Below, one piece after another: positions 23,251 through 35,434 of a DNA stretch of 64,000 nucleotides. The position numbers and the translations under genes are program-made. Where the stretch lies: the NCBI GenBank assembly GCA_002189035.1, contig CM007990.1:2666001-2730000 (forward strand), in the 5' to 3' direction. This DNA is from Utricularia gibba (lineage: Eukaryota; Streptophyta; Magnoliopsida; Lamiales; Lentibulariaceae). Every line of letters starts with the position of its first letter. Positions within the stretch are counted from its first letter, which is position 1. A model generated the notes under the pieces. That model made no database searches. It was not told the origin of the DNA and was given only the letters and a program-made list of their open reading frames with translations.

Positions 23251-24728
23251 AACGGTCAATAGGTCTGGTCATTTCAATCACAAAATCGGCGAGAGGTTGG
23301 GCCTTGATCGCTGTTCTCGACTTAAATTCAATATCCATCGTACTCAATTCGACCGCCCACTTAGCAATGCTTCCGGAAATCTCTGGTCGAGATAGGATAT
23401 TCTTCAGAGGCTGATTTGTGAACACCACGACGTGCCGATCTTGGAAATATGACCTTAACTTGGAGGCCACCATCTTTAGTGCCAAGATGAATTTTTCTGT
23501 CACCGTATACCGGGTTTCAGCCGGTAATAGGACCTTGCTCACATAATAAACCGACAAGTGTTTATCTACCAAGATGGTTGTCAAAACTGTGCTGACCACA
23601 AAAGGTGATATGGATAAATATAGTCCTAGGGGCTCCCTTTCCTTCGGAGCTACAAGAAGCGGGGGTGATGAGAGATATTCTTTGAGCTTCTCAAAGGCAA
23701 TCCGGCAATCCTCGTTCCATTCTAAAGTATTTCCCTTTCGCAAGGCCTTGAAGAAAGATGCCACTTGTCGGCCGACCGAGAGATGAATCGGCTGAGGGCA
23801 GCCAATTTACCCGTGAGACTTTGGTACTCCTTGATTGTTCTTGGGGGTTGCATTTCGCATATTGCCTTAATCTTCTCGGGGTCTGCTTCGATTCTTCTCT
23901 CCGATACATCATACTCAAGGAATTTTCCACTTTGTATTGCGAAGCAACACTTCAGCAAGTTGAGCTTTAACCCGTACGACCGACATAGAGAGAAGCAAGA
24001 GTCCAAATACGCTAAATGGTCGTCCTCATTCATAGATTTCACGATCATATCGTCTACATATACCTCCATCGAGGTACCGATTTCAGAAGAAAATATTTTA
24101 TTCACCAACCTCTGATAAGTCACCCTAGCATTCTTCAAACCAAAGGGCATCGCCACGTAGTAGTAAACCCCATCCTTGGTGTAAAAGGTGGTTTTCGGTT
24201 GGTCCTTCATGGCAACGAAGATTTGGTAATACCCCGAATAGGCGTCCATGGTGCTCAGAAATCGGGATCCGGCGATGGCATCCTCTAGCTTGTCAATCTT
24301 TGGCAAGGGTAAGGGTCCCTTTCACAGCAGGCATTGAGGTCGGTGAAGTCTACGCACATTCTCCACTTTCCACCGGGCTTCGGGACGACGGCTGGGTTGG
24401 CTACCCATTCGGAGTACTGTATCTCCCTTACGTAACCAGCTTCTAGGAGCTCCCTCGTCTTTTCCTTGATAATTCGGCATTTTTCCTCGGAGAAATGCCG
24501 TTGCTTCTGTCGAACTGGTTTTGCCCCCGGGTAAGTATCGTGATGCTCAGCAACGGACCGATCAATGCCTACAAAGTCTGTAGCAGTCCAGGCAAAAATA
24601 TCGGCGCGCTTCATCAAAAGTTCAACTAACCTCTCCTCGAATACGGTGCCTAGATTAGCACCAATGCGGGTTGCCTTCTGTGCATTTCCTGGCCCTAGTT
24701 GCACCGACTTATACCCCACCGGTTCCAT
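23251..24728 (-). pseudogene. Gypsy-D reverse transcriptase and RNase H
   Basis: Minus strand: the RT entry (WVANPAVVPKPGGKWRMCVD), the fingers/palm (LSTMDAYSGYYQIFVA) and the catalytic box YVDDMIVKS near 24040-24070. RNase H follows (YVSKVLLPAETRYTVTEKF, then HVVVFTNQPLK) at 23165-23764. Frame changes near 24300 and 23740 break an otherwise complete enzyme that would copy the RNA into DNA. Confidence 0.88.
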
Positions 24729-24984
24729 TGCTGGTCTGGGAGGTTCTCAGGGTTCCCTTTCTACATTCATCACCCTTGGTTTTTACGTGCAGGGGTCAAG
24801 ATACATAACAGGACCGGGCGGTTGGTTGGTCAATGTCCATCGTGTAGATGCCCCTCGATGTCAGAAATTTAATTTTTAAATGCACAGTGGAGGGTAACAT
24901 ACCGAATTGGTTGATGCCGGGTCGCCCGAGAATGATATTGTATGAGACCTCCGAATCCAGGATCAAGAACTCCAAACTCTCGGT

Positions 24985-25320
24985 TCAGCTCCGCCCTACC
25001 GCTCCGAATTTTACAGGCAGGATTATTTTCCCAGTAGTTTGCACGGCCCGCTGGTCGAATGCGTATAATTCCATGCGCGCATGGTGGATATTTCCCTCGT
25101 TGGATGACGCCAATAAGTTGGCTACTTCTTTCTTCATGATGTTGCACGAGGATCCTTGATCAATAAGAATCCTCCTTGCTTTGGTGCTCCCGCATAATCC
25201 TGATACCACCAAAGGCTTGTTTCTTGTGGCTGGGTTGACCGGAATGTCTCTGTCGGAGAAGCTGACCTCTTCCTTTTCCCAAGCGGCTTTCCCATTCGAA
25301 CTACTCCCGATCACATGGAA
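24985..25320 (-). pseudogene. Gypsy-D aspartic protease
   Basis: Minus strand has RRILIDQGSSCNIM, the retropepsin active-site loop in the form typical of Tat elements (usually V-L-V-D-x-G-S-S-x-x-I). It is preceded by PLVVSGLCGSTKARR and followed by KIILPVKFG. About 110 codons are open. Confidence 0.75.
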
Positions 25321-25389
25321 CTTCTCCTATTCTGGCTTCATCCAAATATCTCTTCCATGCTTTCCCTGATGCATCCATCTCGGTTCCTC

Positions 25390-26943
25390 CGGATATCACA
25401 TGGATTTCCCGAATATAGGGGGACTACCCCGCATTTGATGGGCGTTCCTTGAACTTTCCGGTACGTCTTGTCCTCCTCCGGGACTCGGTTCCCTGTTGGC
25501 TCTGGGATTTTCCCTCACTGGTTTCGGGGGGAACTTCGGATATCGGTTACCCTCACTCCTCAGGTGCTCATTAAATCCCCTTTTTCTTTCCGTCACTTGC
25601 GTAGGGTTCCGTGTCGTGTTGTTTGTTCCCCCGCTGGCATGATATTGTTCAACCAACCTTTTCATTATCCGACAGTCAGCCATATTGTGCCCTGTTGTTT
25701 TGTGTATCTCACAATAGGCATTCGTTTTGGTCGGTTCCACCTGATATACTTCACAGTGCTTATTTGACCAGACGGATCTCAACACGGCTCTTCACTTCGG
25801 CCCTGAGGTCATCATCCACCCAGATGTACTTCATGATTTTCCTTAGCAATTCCTCGAGGTTTTTTTTGGGGGGGGGGGGGGGGAGGGGGGGAGTTAGATA
25901 GACTCTGCCCTAACTTTGATGTTCCCAGGGCTCGCTTCATTATTTCCACCCTCTCCTTTAAATCCAGCTGGACGTCTTGCACTTGGCAGTTAAATCGGTC
26001 AACGAATCTTCTCAAACTCTCTTTTCGGTGGTCATACCGAATAGAGTACAGCGCTGCCTTCGAAGGTGGAGCTTCAATGTTGACAGCGTATCGGGTAGTG
26101 AAGAGCAGCACTAACTCCCGATAGGATGCCACACTGCATGGTTCTAATTGTTTAAACCAAGTCTTTGCTCCCTTTTGGAGCGAGCAAGCGAACATCTTAC
26201 ACTTCATGGCTTCTGAATGTCGAACCGTGGACATCCTCATATCAAAGTCGGTTACGTGTGATATGGGGTCCCCTTTTCCGTCAAACGTGGGTAATTCATC
26301 TGGGACTCTGAATCCTCACTCAGGCTCTTCCTCGACTAAATCGTCCAAGAAAGTGTCAAAGCGCAGCGCTATAGTCCCAGCTGCTCCCTCAACTCCACTC
26401 TTCAAGGCCAGAGCAATATCAGCCAGAACATCCCCTCTCCCGGTGGATACGTTCTGGTTGAAAACATCCCTGAAGCCCCTATCCTCTCTTCTCCCAGATG
26501 ACATCCGTTTGTCGATAAGTCTTCTCCTCTCACGGATCTGGTCTAACTCTCTCTTCATCTCTTCTTCCTTTTTTTTCAAGATCTCGCTCGTCATGTTTTC
26601 CTTATCGATTCCAGGCTCATATATGACTATCGATTCCAGGCTCATATATGACTTGGTTGTGCCTTTTCCTTCATAGTATCTCCTCTTCAGTTTCGGACTC
26701 AGTCTCGGTGTCTGAGGGGTATTCCGGAACCAGGGGATGCTTCTCTGCTCATGGTGCGGTTTCAGGTGTCCCCTCCTGGGCGTTAGAGTTGAGGCCCAAA
26801 GGCGTCCTGAAATCGGTGAGGATTTCCGTTAGAAGGGCCTTTAGCTGTTTCCTGCTGGTGATCATAAGGCCAAGGTCTTGTGCGCTGGCGCTTCCGTCGT
26901 GGACCGGGTTGGTGGCTGTGCTATTTTCCGCCATGATCAACAC
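25390..26943 (-). pseudogene. Gypsy-D gag
   Basis: Minus strand begins MAENSTATNPVHDG at 26943. A charged helical segment (KKKEEEMKRELDQIRERRR) lies near 26560. The Gag core (CKMFACSLQKGAKTWFKQLE) is near 26160, and a CCHC-like segment (YCEIHKTTGHNMADCRIMKR) near 25690. The poly-G run at 25868-25891 shifts the frame between the last two and makes an artificial proline run. Stops separate some blocks. Confidence 0.8.
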
Positions 26944-26988
26944 TTAGTGATTAACTCTCGTGGATTTCACCAGTGGGGTTGTAGATCT

Positions 26989-27006
26989 GCCACACGATGG
27001 GCACCA
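26989..27006 (-). other. Gypsy-D primer-binding site
   Basis: The minus strand reads TGGTGCCCATCGTGTGGC three bases from the LTR end. It resembles the PBS usual in plant Tat elements. I do not assign the tRNA. Confidence 0.6.
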
Positions 27007-27009
27007 AAA

Positions 27010-27340
27010 TGTTGTGGGTAAAATCAATTTCCAATGGTGGGCCGATTTTACGGTGATGAGTGCAATCGGGAATATCACACTTAATCGCGTTTCTCATGGT
27101 TGGTTCGATTGAAATGAGAGTAAGTGAAGATTTTTACGTGGAAACCGCCGGAAGACGGAAAAACCACGGAGCTATCGGAGCTTGTCGGAAAAGATTTTCA
27201 CTAGATGGAGGTGGCGAAGAAGAGGATACAAGTTGAAGAGTCCTTCTAGTCCAACACTCTTTTCGTCATAATTCCTTCTATTTATAGAAGGGCTCAACCT
27301 GACCGAATCCTGACATCTGCAAATGTCGGTTGCTTTCTGA
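27010..27340 (-). repeat. Gypsy-D 5' LTR, truncated
   Basis: Begins TGTTGTGGGTAAAATC next to the PBS and matches the first 270 bases of 20089-21165. It then continues into GAAGGGCTCAACCTGACCGA, a diverged match to the sister LTR. About 750 bases of LTR are missing. Copia-C coding sequence resumes at about 27393. Confidence 0.75.
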
Positions 27341-27392
27341 CATATGGAAATGTATTTTTATTGTTAAAATTCTAGAAATTTCTGTTTATAGT

Positions 27393-29348
27393 CACTCTCG
27401 GATGACTTGGATTTATATGTTGAAACAAAAGAATGAAGTGTTGAGATGTTATCAAGGATTCAAAGCCTTTTTTAAGACACAAATTGAGGCTGAAATACAA
27501 ATTCTACGAACTGATAATGTCACAAAATACTTGAATCGCAACTTTTCTAGTTATTTGTTTGAAGAAGAAATGATTCATGAAACAACATGCCCATATACCT
27601 CTGCTAAGAATGGGGTAACATAACGCAAGAACAAGCACCTTCTTGAAGTCTCAAGGTTATTAAATATAAAAATGAATGTGCCAAAATTCTTGTGGTGTGA
27701 GGTCATTCTTCTAATTTTTTATTTGATAAATAGGATGCTATCTCGAGTTTTTTTATCAAAAAACCTCAACCGAAATAATGCTTGGAACTAATACCTTTAT
27801 CATACTTCCAAGAGTCTTTGGTTGCATATGCTTTGTAAAATTATCAACCACATCAAGATAAACTTTATCCTCAAGCACTAAGATGCATCTTTATAGGTCA
27901 CTCATCAAGTCAAAAAGGATACTATTGCTACTCACATGTTAAAAGAAAATTCTATCCAAGCATGGATATATTATTTGAAAATGACATACCATACTATTTG
28001 AAGACAAGTAAGTCAAGCAACCTAGACTAAAAGGGTCACAAGCCCCACTGTTGGGATCATTCCTAGAATAATGGACAAGTATAATACATATTTGGAAGGA
28101 GAAGGTAGTGAATGCATATCTCAAATTGCTGAACTTGATGCGGTTCATCACTCTGATGAACATCCTACTCTAAAAAGATCCTCTAAATCGACTGGTAGAT
28201 TATCACCAGAGAGACATGAAGAATGGGAGGTATGCACTACCTTGTTATCTGTTATTCCTAAAAACTTGTAGCAAGCAAAAAATGATTTGAGATAGTGGGC
28301 CTTCATGAGAGAAGAGATGGCAACTCCAAAGAAAAATAAGACCTAGGAATTAGTGTCATTATTAAAGGGAAAAAAAACTATTGGGTGTAGGCGGTTGCAT
28401 ATTCTGAAATATGATCCTAAGACAAATTCAAAAAGATGCATATCTAGATTTATAGCAAAAGGGTATAGACAAACTTATGGAATTGATTTTGAAGAAACAT
28501 TCGCACCAGTGGCAAAGATGAATACCATTCGGATTTTACTAGCATGTGTAGCAAACTTTAATTGGCCTTTACATCAACTTGATGTAAAGAATGCATTCCT
28601 ACATGCTAATATTTAGGAGGAGATGTATATGGGCATTCCCCTTGGTTTCTCTATGCCACAAATAGAAGGGAAAATGTGTAAGCTAAAGACATCTCTATAT
28701 GGATTGAAGCAGTACCCTCATACATGGTATGAAAAATTTGCCCAGACTATTTGTTGAATGAGATACAAACTAGGCACTGTAGATCCCACCTTTTTTTTGA
28801 CATTCTAACAACAAGATTATGAAACTGGCGGTATATGTAGATGATATCATCATCATAGGGGATGATGAGACTGAAATTTTAAGGTTGAAAAAGTAGTTAG
28901 TAAATGAATTTGAAGTTTGAGACATGAAACTCATGAGATATTCTCTGGGCATAGAGGTATAGAGATCAACTCAAGGCATTATGGTATCTCAAAATAACTA
29001 TGTAAGAGATCCTTTGATAGAAGCAAAGATGACTAATTACAGGATTGCTCGAACACCTAAGATTAGAACATGAAACTCAAAGTAGGACATGGAAACCAGT
29101 GAATAGAGAGCAATATCAGAGTTAGTATGGAGACTAATCTACTTGTGTCATAAACGACTTGATATATCCTATACAATGAGTGTAGTGAGTAGATATATGC
29201 ATGATCCATGCATAACTCACTTGATAGCTGCACAGAGAATCCTTCACTATTTTATAGGATGCCCACAAAAAAAGGAATATGGCTTAAGCCAAATGGTCAT
29301 CTTGATGTCGATGGTCATTGTGATGTAGATTGGGCAAGTAGCCTTGAT
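27393..29348 (+). pseudogene. Copia-C integrase end and reverse transcriptase (broken)
   Basis: Plus strand: integrase SRMTWIYMLKQKNEVL, then TDNVTKYLN and ETTCPYTSAKNGVT (catalytic-Glu region). RT follows at 28353-28616 (AKGYRQTYGIDFEETFAPVA, HQLDVKNAFLHANI), then the catalytic box LAVYVDDIIIIG near 28825, then KRLDISYTMSVVSRYM and DWASSLDDG. Numerous stops show long decay. The RNase H end is displaced to 35067 by the MULE. Confidence 0.85.
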
Positions 29349-30259
29349 GATGGACACCAGAAATTTAATGAAATCATCAACAACTACAAGTTGGGAAGCA
29401 TTTTACGGAGAGACAAGATGTCATCAATGCCATAGCACATTATAATATCACTATTGCGCAAAGGAAATACTATGTGATGCACAATGATAAAGCTCAGTAT
29501 CGTGTGATGTGTTGGCAAAAATACAAGCAATATTCTGATTGTCCTTATTTTTGCAACGTTGGATCTCAACGTCGATCAAAGACATGGAAAGTTACGAAGA
29601 TCATAGAGCCTCACACTTGTAAAGTCACACCAAATCTTGCAACATTTCATCGCAATTTAACAAAACCGAGAATTGCCCCTGAATTGATGAATCATCTACA
29701 TGAAAAATTAACAGCAAAGGATGTTATTGCAATAGCAAAAAAACATTGGGGGTATGATATTCCCTATTGGCAAGCTTGGTCAAGTTTGTATAAAGTATAT
29801 GAGCTACGGTATGGAACATGGGAAGACTCATTATCTAAACTTCCAAGTTATCTAGAGGAGGTTTTTCGAACGAATCCTAGAATGATAGTGACATGGGATC
29901 ACGTTGGGGCATATGAGAATGACAATTATATATTTCGCAAAGTATTATGGGCATTCGGATTTACTATTGACGCCTTCTCTCATTGTAGACCAGTATTATG
30001 CATTGATGCTACGCATTTATATGGTCGTTATGATTACAACTTGTTGGCTGCTGTTGCAATTAATGCTAATAATTGTGTAGGCCCAATCACATATGCTTTT
30101 GTACCAAGTGAAGAAGGGGAAGATTGGGCATTTTTTATAAAGCAATTAGATATATATCTGATACGTGGGAGGTAAGGAGTATGCCTAATCAGTGATCGGG
30201 GATCAGGACTCTTAGTAGCTTATAAGCTCTATAAGCATTTTTATATGAGTTGTTGAACT

Positions 30260-30849
30260 TCATTGTCACTATGGAACAGGGTGCCAACCAAAAAAAAAAA
30301 ACAGAAAGGTGAATGAAGGGTCGAAAACAAAAAAAGAGAAAAAACAAATGAGACCCAAATCCTAAAAAGCAGCACATATAAAAAAAAAGCATGTGCGGAC
30401 TCAATAAGTGGTGAAAGGATGAGTGGGGATAGATTAATCGGGAGGAGTATGGAGAAGCCTGGGGTTATAAGGTGTGAGTGCTTGCCCAACACTCTGATAA
30501 AGAAAAGGCATTGACAGTGTGCCCGGATCAATCTAGAACAAGCTACCCCTTCACTGCCCCAAAAAAAAAGAAAAGAAAAGAAAAAGGAAAAAAATGAGTT
30601 GGCTACCGTGACTGTAAGTGACCTTGGAGGGATCAATTATATAAGGTATGATCTTCAAAAACACTCCTCAAGAGGAATCTACTTATGCATATTTGAGTGA
30701 TGAAATGACATGCACACTTGCACTTTTGTAGCTCATGTACCGAAATTTATTCTCAATTGTTTATGTTTATCGCTGATGCTGAAAGAACCGGTTTTCTGTT
30801 AGTCTTAGGTAGGACTTGGAGACAAGTCTAGTGTCGTTGTAGCATAGTG
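30260..30849 (+). other. Probable Gypsy-E 3' untranslated region
   Basis: Lies directly upstream of the Gypsy-E LTR on the same strand and inside the broken MULE transposase. It has purine-rich runs (30289-30310, 30560-30597) and no coding domain. Assigned as the 3' internal end of a Gypsy-E copy by position only. Confidence 0.4.
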
Positions 30850-32165
30850 TGATAGCACAAAAATTTTCATGTTTTAAGATATGAAAAATCATAAATTTTT
30901 AATTATATTTAAGTGTTAATTTTATAGTTTTAAATATTTTTATTTGATTAGGAAAAAATATGATTTTTGGTGTATTAGTGATCTAAATCCTTTGATTTAG
31001 CCCACCCCATGTCTAACCCGATTTTGGAGTCTAGCATCAACCCAAGAATCAAGTAAAAACCTGGATTTCGTGCAAGTCATCAGGGTGCAGGGGGCAATGA
31101 GTACACTATCACGATGCCAGTCTGCAAGTCAGGGGCAAGAGCAATAAATTTTTCAGAGAATGTACTTGCCTTGGGTAGTGGGAAGCGAGAGAAAGAGGAG
31201 AAGGAGAGAAAGTCGCTAAAAGGGGGGTTCACCCAGAATTTTCATAACACACACGAGGTGGTTTCTCCCCCAACACGAACAAAAAGAATACTGAAGGACA
31301 AGGAGGAAGAAAAGCGATTTTTTTTCTAGTAAAGAACCTCCAGCTTGAAGGAAGAAGATCAAGACCCAATTCAACGTTACTGTTCCAAACTATGAACAGT
31401 AGCAGACGGAAATCAGAACATCACTGCTTTCTTTTAGTTTGTTGATATCTTTAGTTTCTGCAACAAACTTCTACACGATGTTCTTAACATTTTCTTTGTT
31501 TTATGTTAATAACATCAGTTTTTACCTTTAAAGCATGAGTAGCTAAACCCTCGTAGTGCCTTAAGGTGAAGTATGGTGGTGTGGGTCTAGAAGTCTTAAT
31601 AAAATTGACCATTGCTTTTTAGTCCTTGTTTCTATCAAAGCATGGATAGACCTAAGGAGGGGAACAAGTAGCTTCGCAACTTAGATGCTTGATTTAGAGG
31701 TAGACCAACAAATCAAGACAAAAACAGTAGGTGTTAGTCCGGGGTAGAACCAGTTGAATCGAGTAGACCTAGTTCTATATGCTTTGCATGCGGATAGACC
31801 TAATTGCACGATTGGTGATGATATGGAGGACTAGCTTGGCCGAAAATATGATGAATGATCTGGGTAGACTTAGGTTATTTAAAGTTGTGAGTGTAGGAAC
31901 ATGGTAGATTAAATTAAGAATTTTGGTACCACACCATCTATAAATCCTTAAGGCACCTTAGTATTATTTTGAGTTAAAACCAATACCCGTTAGCTTAGCG
32001 TTAATACTTGATATTGCTTACTGATCTTGTTTACTAAACTTGTTTACCACTGTTGGTCTAAGCTTAGACTAAGACTTACCATTACTTTGAATTCTGCATT
32101 TGCTGAAATACATGACAAGTACAAGCTTCTTGTGATCGACCCCGAATTCCATTGTACACTTTCCA
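30850..32165 (+). repeat. Gypsy-E LTR inside the MULE
   Basis: Starts TGATAGCACAAAAATTTTC and matches 62457-63811 (same strand) and 54360-55760 (opposite strand), for example in CCCACCCCATGTCTAACCCG and GCATGAGTAGCTAAA. The last 120 or so bases of the LTR, present in the other two copies, are missing. MULE sequence resumes near 32170. Confidence 0.85.
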
Positions 32166-33399
32166 TTTATTAGAAAGCAATCCCATTGAATCAGTGGACT
32201 TTATTATATGACGGTGGCCATCGGTAAGTTACATTTATGTTCTTCTATTTAGTTTTTTTATGGAGTATATGCCTTACTCAATAATTGAAAACAGACATAC
32301 TATCATGACTACAAATCATGTGGAGGCGCTCAACAGTGCATTGTGTGAAGCTCGTCAGCTGCCATCAATGGAAATTGCAAAGGTAATACTATTATCCATA
32401 GTTCAATTACATGCAAATTTTGACACTAATAAATTACATTTAGGTTACTTTCGAGAAAGGTAGAGAATATTTCGAGAGATACAGGGTGGCCGCCAAGGCT
32501 AGAGTAGCGAAAAGAATCTCATTTGGGGAACAAATTCAAAATAAGTATGATGCATCATCTAGATTACTACCTCAACTCAATTGTACTGTGTACAATTCCT
32601 TTGAGTAGGAGGTGGAAATCACATTCAAGACAAGAGATGAGATAGAGTCTTGCAAGGTTAATGTGAAAAAACAAGTATGTGAAATATTCTAGCAATGTGA
32701 CCGCTACTCCTATTGTCATGCTCAAAAGATAAACTAAAATGAAATATATATGTTATACTATTACCATTTCACAACTAATTATCATTTTTTGTAGGCTTGT
32801 CATCACTTTCGAGTGAATCCAAAAGACAAAGTAAGTGACTATTATCGATCTCATTATCTTGTTAATACATATAGTAGTTAGGTTCATCTTGTTCGAGATG
32901 AGCGGAAATGGGGACCAGCACCTTTTAAGCTATTGGTTGATCCATCACGACGCAGAGCAAAGAAAAGAGAAACAACCCAAAAAACACGGCTGAAGGGTAC
33001 AATAGATTTTCAAAGAAAAGGAAGATATCATCATCATCAACAAAAACAAGGAAAGATCCAAATTCTATTGATACTAACTTCAGTATATCCACACTAGATG
33101 AACAACTTGATGTCTCTTCTACACTAGAGCCACCATCAAGAATAGATTCAACTCTGTTGTCTCCACAATTGACCACTGCTTCAAGTTCAAGGTTAAGACA
33201 CTCGTCATATAAGGGAAACTCTTGGAATCCAGAAGAATATTCAGCATATATACCTCCAAGGTATTCAATTTCACATCCTCAATCATCACAAAAACCCTTC
33301 TCATCAATGTATATATCCCAACCAATACAATAAGGAACCAAATCAAAATCATTGGTTGGTAGACTTGTTCGGAGCTTGCTTCCACCAAGGAAAAGATGA

Positions 33400-35055
33400 A
33401 ATTATGTGTATTATCTTTATTTCAAAGTGAAGTATGCTCATTTTAAATAAATAATTACATTTTCAGATTTATGTTTTCATGTTCCATCAATATTTTGGTT
33501 AATACATAAATCATAATATTAAAAGATAATTTGTTATTTATTCTCATATGATTTAGGATATTTGTTTCATGGTTTTTTGAAATTATTTTTTAATATTACA
33601 ATTTACCATTAGTATTTTTTTACATAGATGTTCTTTAATACACAAACAAAACCTATATAACATGTATAATTGTAAATTCTTATGAATTAAATATACAAAA
33701 ACGAATTACTGATGTTTTAATTATTTAAATTTCATTAACTGATTTAAATAAAAATTATAAGTAAACATTGGTCAAATAATCTTCTTATATATATATATAT
33801 TTTTCGTTAAACAATATTACTTTTTGTATATCATATTTAATATAATAAAAATCTAATTTTTAGTTACAAAAAATTGAAATATAAGCATATATAAATATAA
33901 TTGATATTTCAATTTTATGTTCTTATTTATAAATTCATAAATAGAGATATTATTTAGGTATCTCTATAACTCTAATTGTTTACTAAATAAGAACATAAAA
34001 TCGAAATAACAATTATATCTATATATATATTTATATTTCAATGTTTTATAAATAAAAATTAGTTACTTTTATTATATTAAATATGATATATAAAAAAATA
34101 TAGCTTTTTAGCAGAAAAAATACAAAAGAATGCTATTTGATCAATATTTATCAAATAGGTTATATAAACAATGAATTTTTTGAATTAGGCTATTTAACTA
34201 ATTAAATTTTAATCTAATATATCACAAATTTGCAAATGTTACAAAATTAATTGGGTAATTTGGAAATATTATAAAATTTCGAAATATTTTTTCAAATTCA
34301 TTTAAATCAATAAATTACAGGTTTATTAATAAAATTAAATTGAAAATGTTTAAAATTTATTTTCAATTAAAGTCTTTTAATTTTTTTTAAAAAGTACATG
34401 TATATTTAACTACAACAATCTTATGTAAATAATAAAACTAATGATTGTGTTATTTGAAATAATAATAACATGAATATTCTAATAAAAAATAAGTAATTAT
34501 ATATATTTGTGTAATGATAAAAAAAGAGGAGGTATTTTGATAATTTTTTTGATCTTATACGGTCATATTAACAAAACTATCCAACTCCTATAATGTTGGA
34601 GAGACATGATATAATTTTATTTCAATTTTTTTAATTCTTAATTATTACATGATTATTTTTTATTTCTTAGTATCTAATTAATCAAGGTTACTAAAATTAT
34701 GAAATCAATATCTATAATATACAAGTGAATTTATGGATTTATGAAATATAAATACATTTATATTTAAAACAAAAATTTATTTATTGAAAATATATTTAAT
34801 ATCTAGTAGATTATGATTAACTATGATGCAAATTAAAAATAAGAACTAATTTGTAGAAACAACAAATAAAGTAAAATAAATATATTTTAATAAAAAACAA
34901 GTATTTTGATAACAAATAATATATGTAAAAAACGAAAAAAATGCAGTTATTTTTACAAAAAAATTAGTAAACACGGGTAGTTTGATAATAATGTTAAAAC
35001 AACAGGTATTTTAACAAAAACTTTTTCTGACACAGGTATTTATCTAAATTGGCCT
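33400..35055. other. Very AT-rich MULE tail with a long hairpin
   Basis: No coding sequence. Motifs of the type ACAGGTATTT and ACACGGGTAGTTTGATAA recur near the right end (34972-35040). The region includes the inverted repeat at 33765-34150. Confidence 0.5.
33765..34150. repeat. Long AT-rich inverted repeat (MITE-like hairpin)
   Basis: Two arms of roughly 170-190 bases face each other around a centre near 33955. For example TATCATATTTAATATAATAA on the left arm (33828) is mirrored near 34076-34095, and TTTTATGTTCTTATTTA on the left near 33915 by TAAATAAGAACATAAAA near 33984. The outer ends share AACATTGGTCAAATA / AATATTGATCAAATA. This is the shape of a foldback MITE. I could not settle a target duplication. 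Confidence 0.6.
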
Positions 35056-35066
35056 GACCGACACTA

Positions 35067-35427
35067 TCTATGGATATTGTGTGCTTGTTGGAGGTTATGT
35101 GGTGGTATGGAGTTGTAAGAAACAAAATATTGTAGCTTGTTCAACAGCAAAATTAGAATATCAAGTAATGGCCTTAATCATTTGTGAAATGATGTGGGTT
35201 AAGCAACTATCAGTATTTCCATCAATTCTTTGCAATATGATAATACCAAACATATGGAGATTGATCATTTCTTTATTGAAGATTATTTGCAGAATAATAA
35301 ACTAAAGTTGAAGCATATGACCTTTGAAGAACAACTTACAAATGCACTAGCTAAAGGAATCAACATTGCAAAACACAGAGTGTTCTGTAACAAGATAAAC
35401 CTAGTAAACTCACAAGAGTCATCTTGA
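35067..35427 (+). pseudogene. Copia-C RNase H end
   Basis: Plus strand: TIYGYCVLVGGYVVVWSCKK, QNIVACSTAKLEYQVMA, then in another frame QYDNTKHMEIDHFFIEDYLQ, ending at a TGA at 35425. This is the C-terminal part of copia RNase H. The purine tract GAGGAAGAG (35426-35434) immediately precedes the 3' LTR. Confidence 0.85.
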
Positions 35428-35434
35428 GGAAGAG

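Larger units (their letters stand above)
20089..27340 (-). mobile_element. Gypsy-D: Tat-lineage Ty3/gypsy element
   Basis: A minus-strand element of about 7.2 kb inside the Copia-C integrase. Its order on the minus strand is 5' LTR (27010-27340, shortened), PBS, gag, protease, RT, RNase H, a second archaeal-type RNase H, integrase, 3' UTR and 3' LTR (20089-21165). It is more GC-rich than its surroundings and carries fewer stops than the other gypsies here, so it is comparatively young. It still has several frameshifts and a poly-G run in gag. No matching target duplication is visible because the right LTR is truncated. Confidence 0.85.
29398..33399 (+). pseudogene. MULE transposase, interrupted by a gypsy LTR
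   Basis: The N-terminal part (29398-30240) includes a zinc-type region (YKQYSDCPYFCNVGSQ, WKVTKIIEPHTCKV) and the core with VLCIDATHLYGRYDYNLLAA (first catalytic Asp) and CLISDRGSGLLVA (second Asp). The catalytic-Glu region is missing where Gypsy-E intrudes (about 30260-32165). The C-terminal part resumes with WTLLYDGGHR, then an apparent intron, IMTTNHVEALNSALCEARQL, and a SWIM-like segment (ACHHFRVNPKDKVSDYY) near 32790. It ends at a TGA at 33399. A stop near 30173 precedes the second Asp block. Confidence 0.8.
29358..35055 (+). mobile_element. MULE (Mutator-like element) inside Copia-C
   Basis: Carries MuDR-type transposase coding and lies exactly between two halves of the Copia-C RNase H. 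The flanks GATGGACAC (29349-29357) and GACCGACAC (35056-35064) match at 7/9 positions, fitting the 9-bp duplication of MULEs. Terminal inverted repeats are weak: only a CAGAAATTTA / AGGCCAATTTA similarity is visible. The coding region starts almost at the left edge, so the left end is probably deleted. A Gypsy-E piece interrupts the transposase and an AT-rich 1.6-kb tail completes it. Confidence 0.65.

Noticed and set aside
25812-25900. Proline-rich protein segment
   Set aside because: Produced by translating the poly-G run on the minus strand. It is not a real domain.
30189-30636. Hydrophobic open frames resembling membrane proteins on the minus strand
   Set aside because: They are translations of poly-A/purine runs in the likely Gypsy-E 3' region, and no family is recognised.
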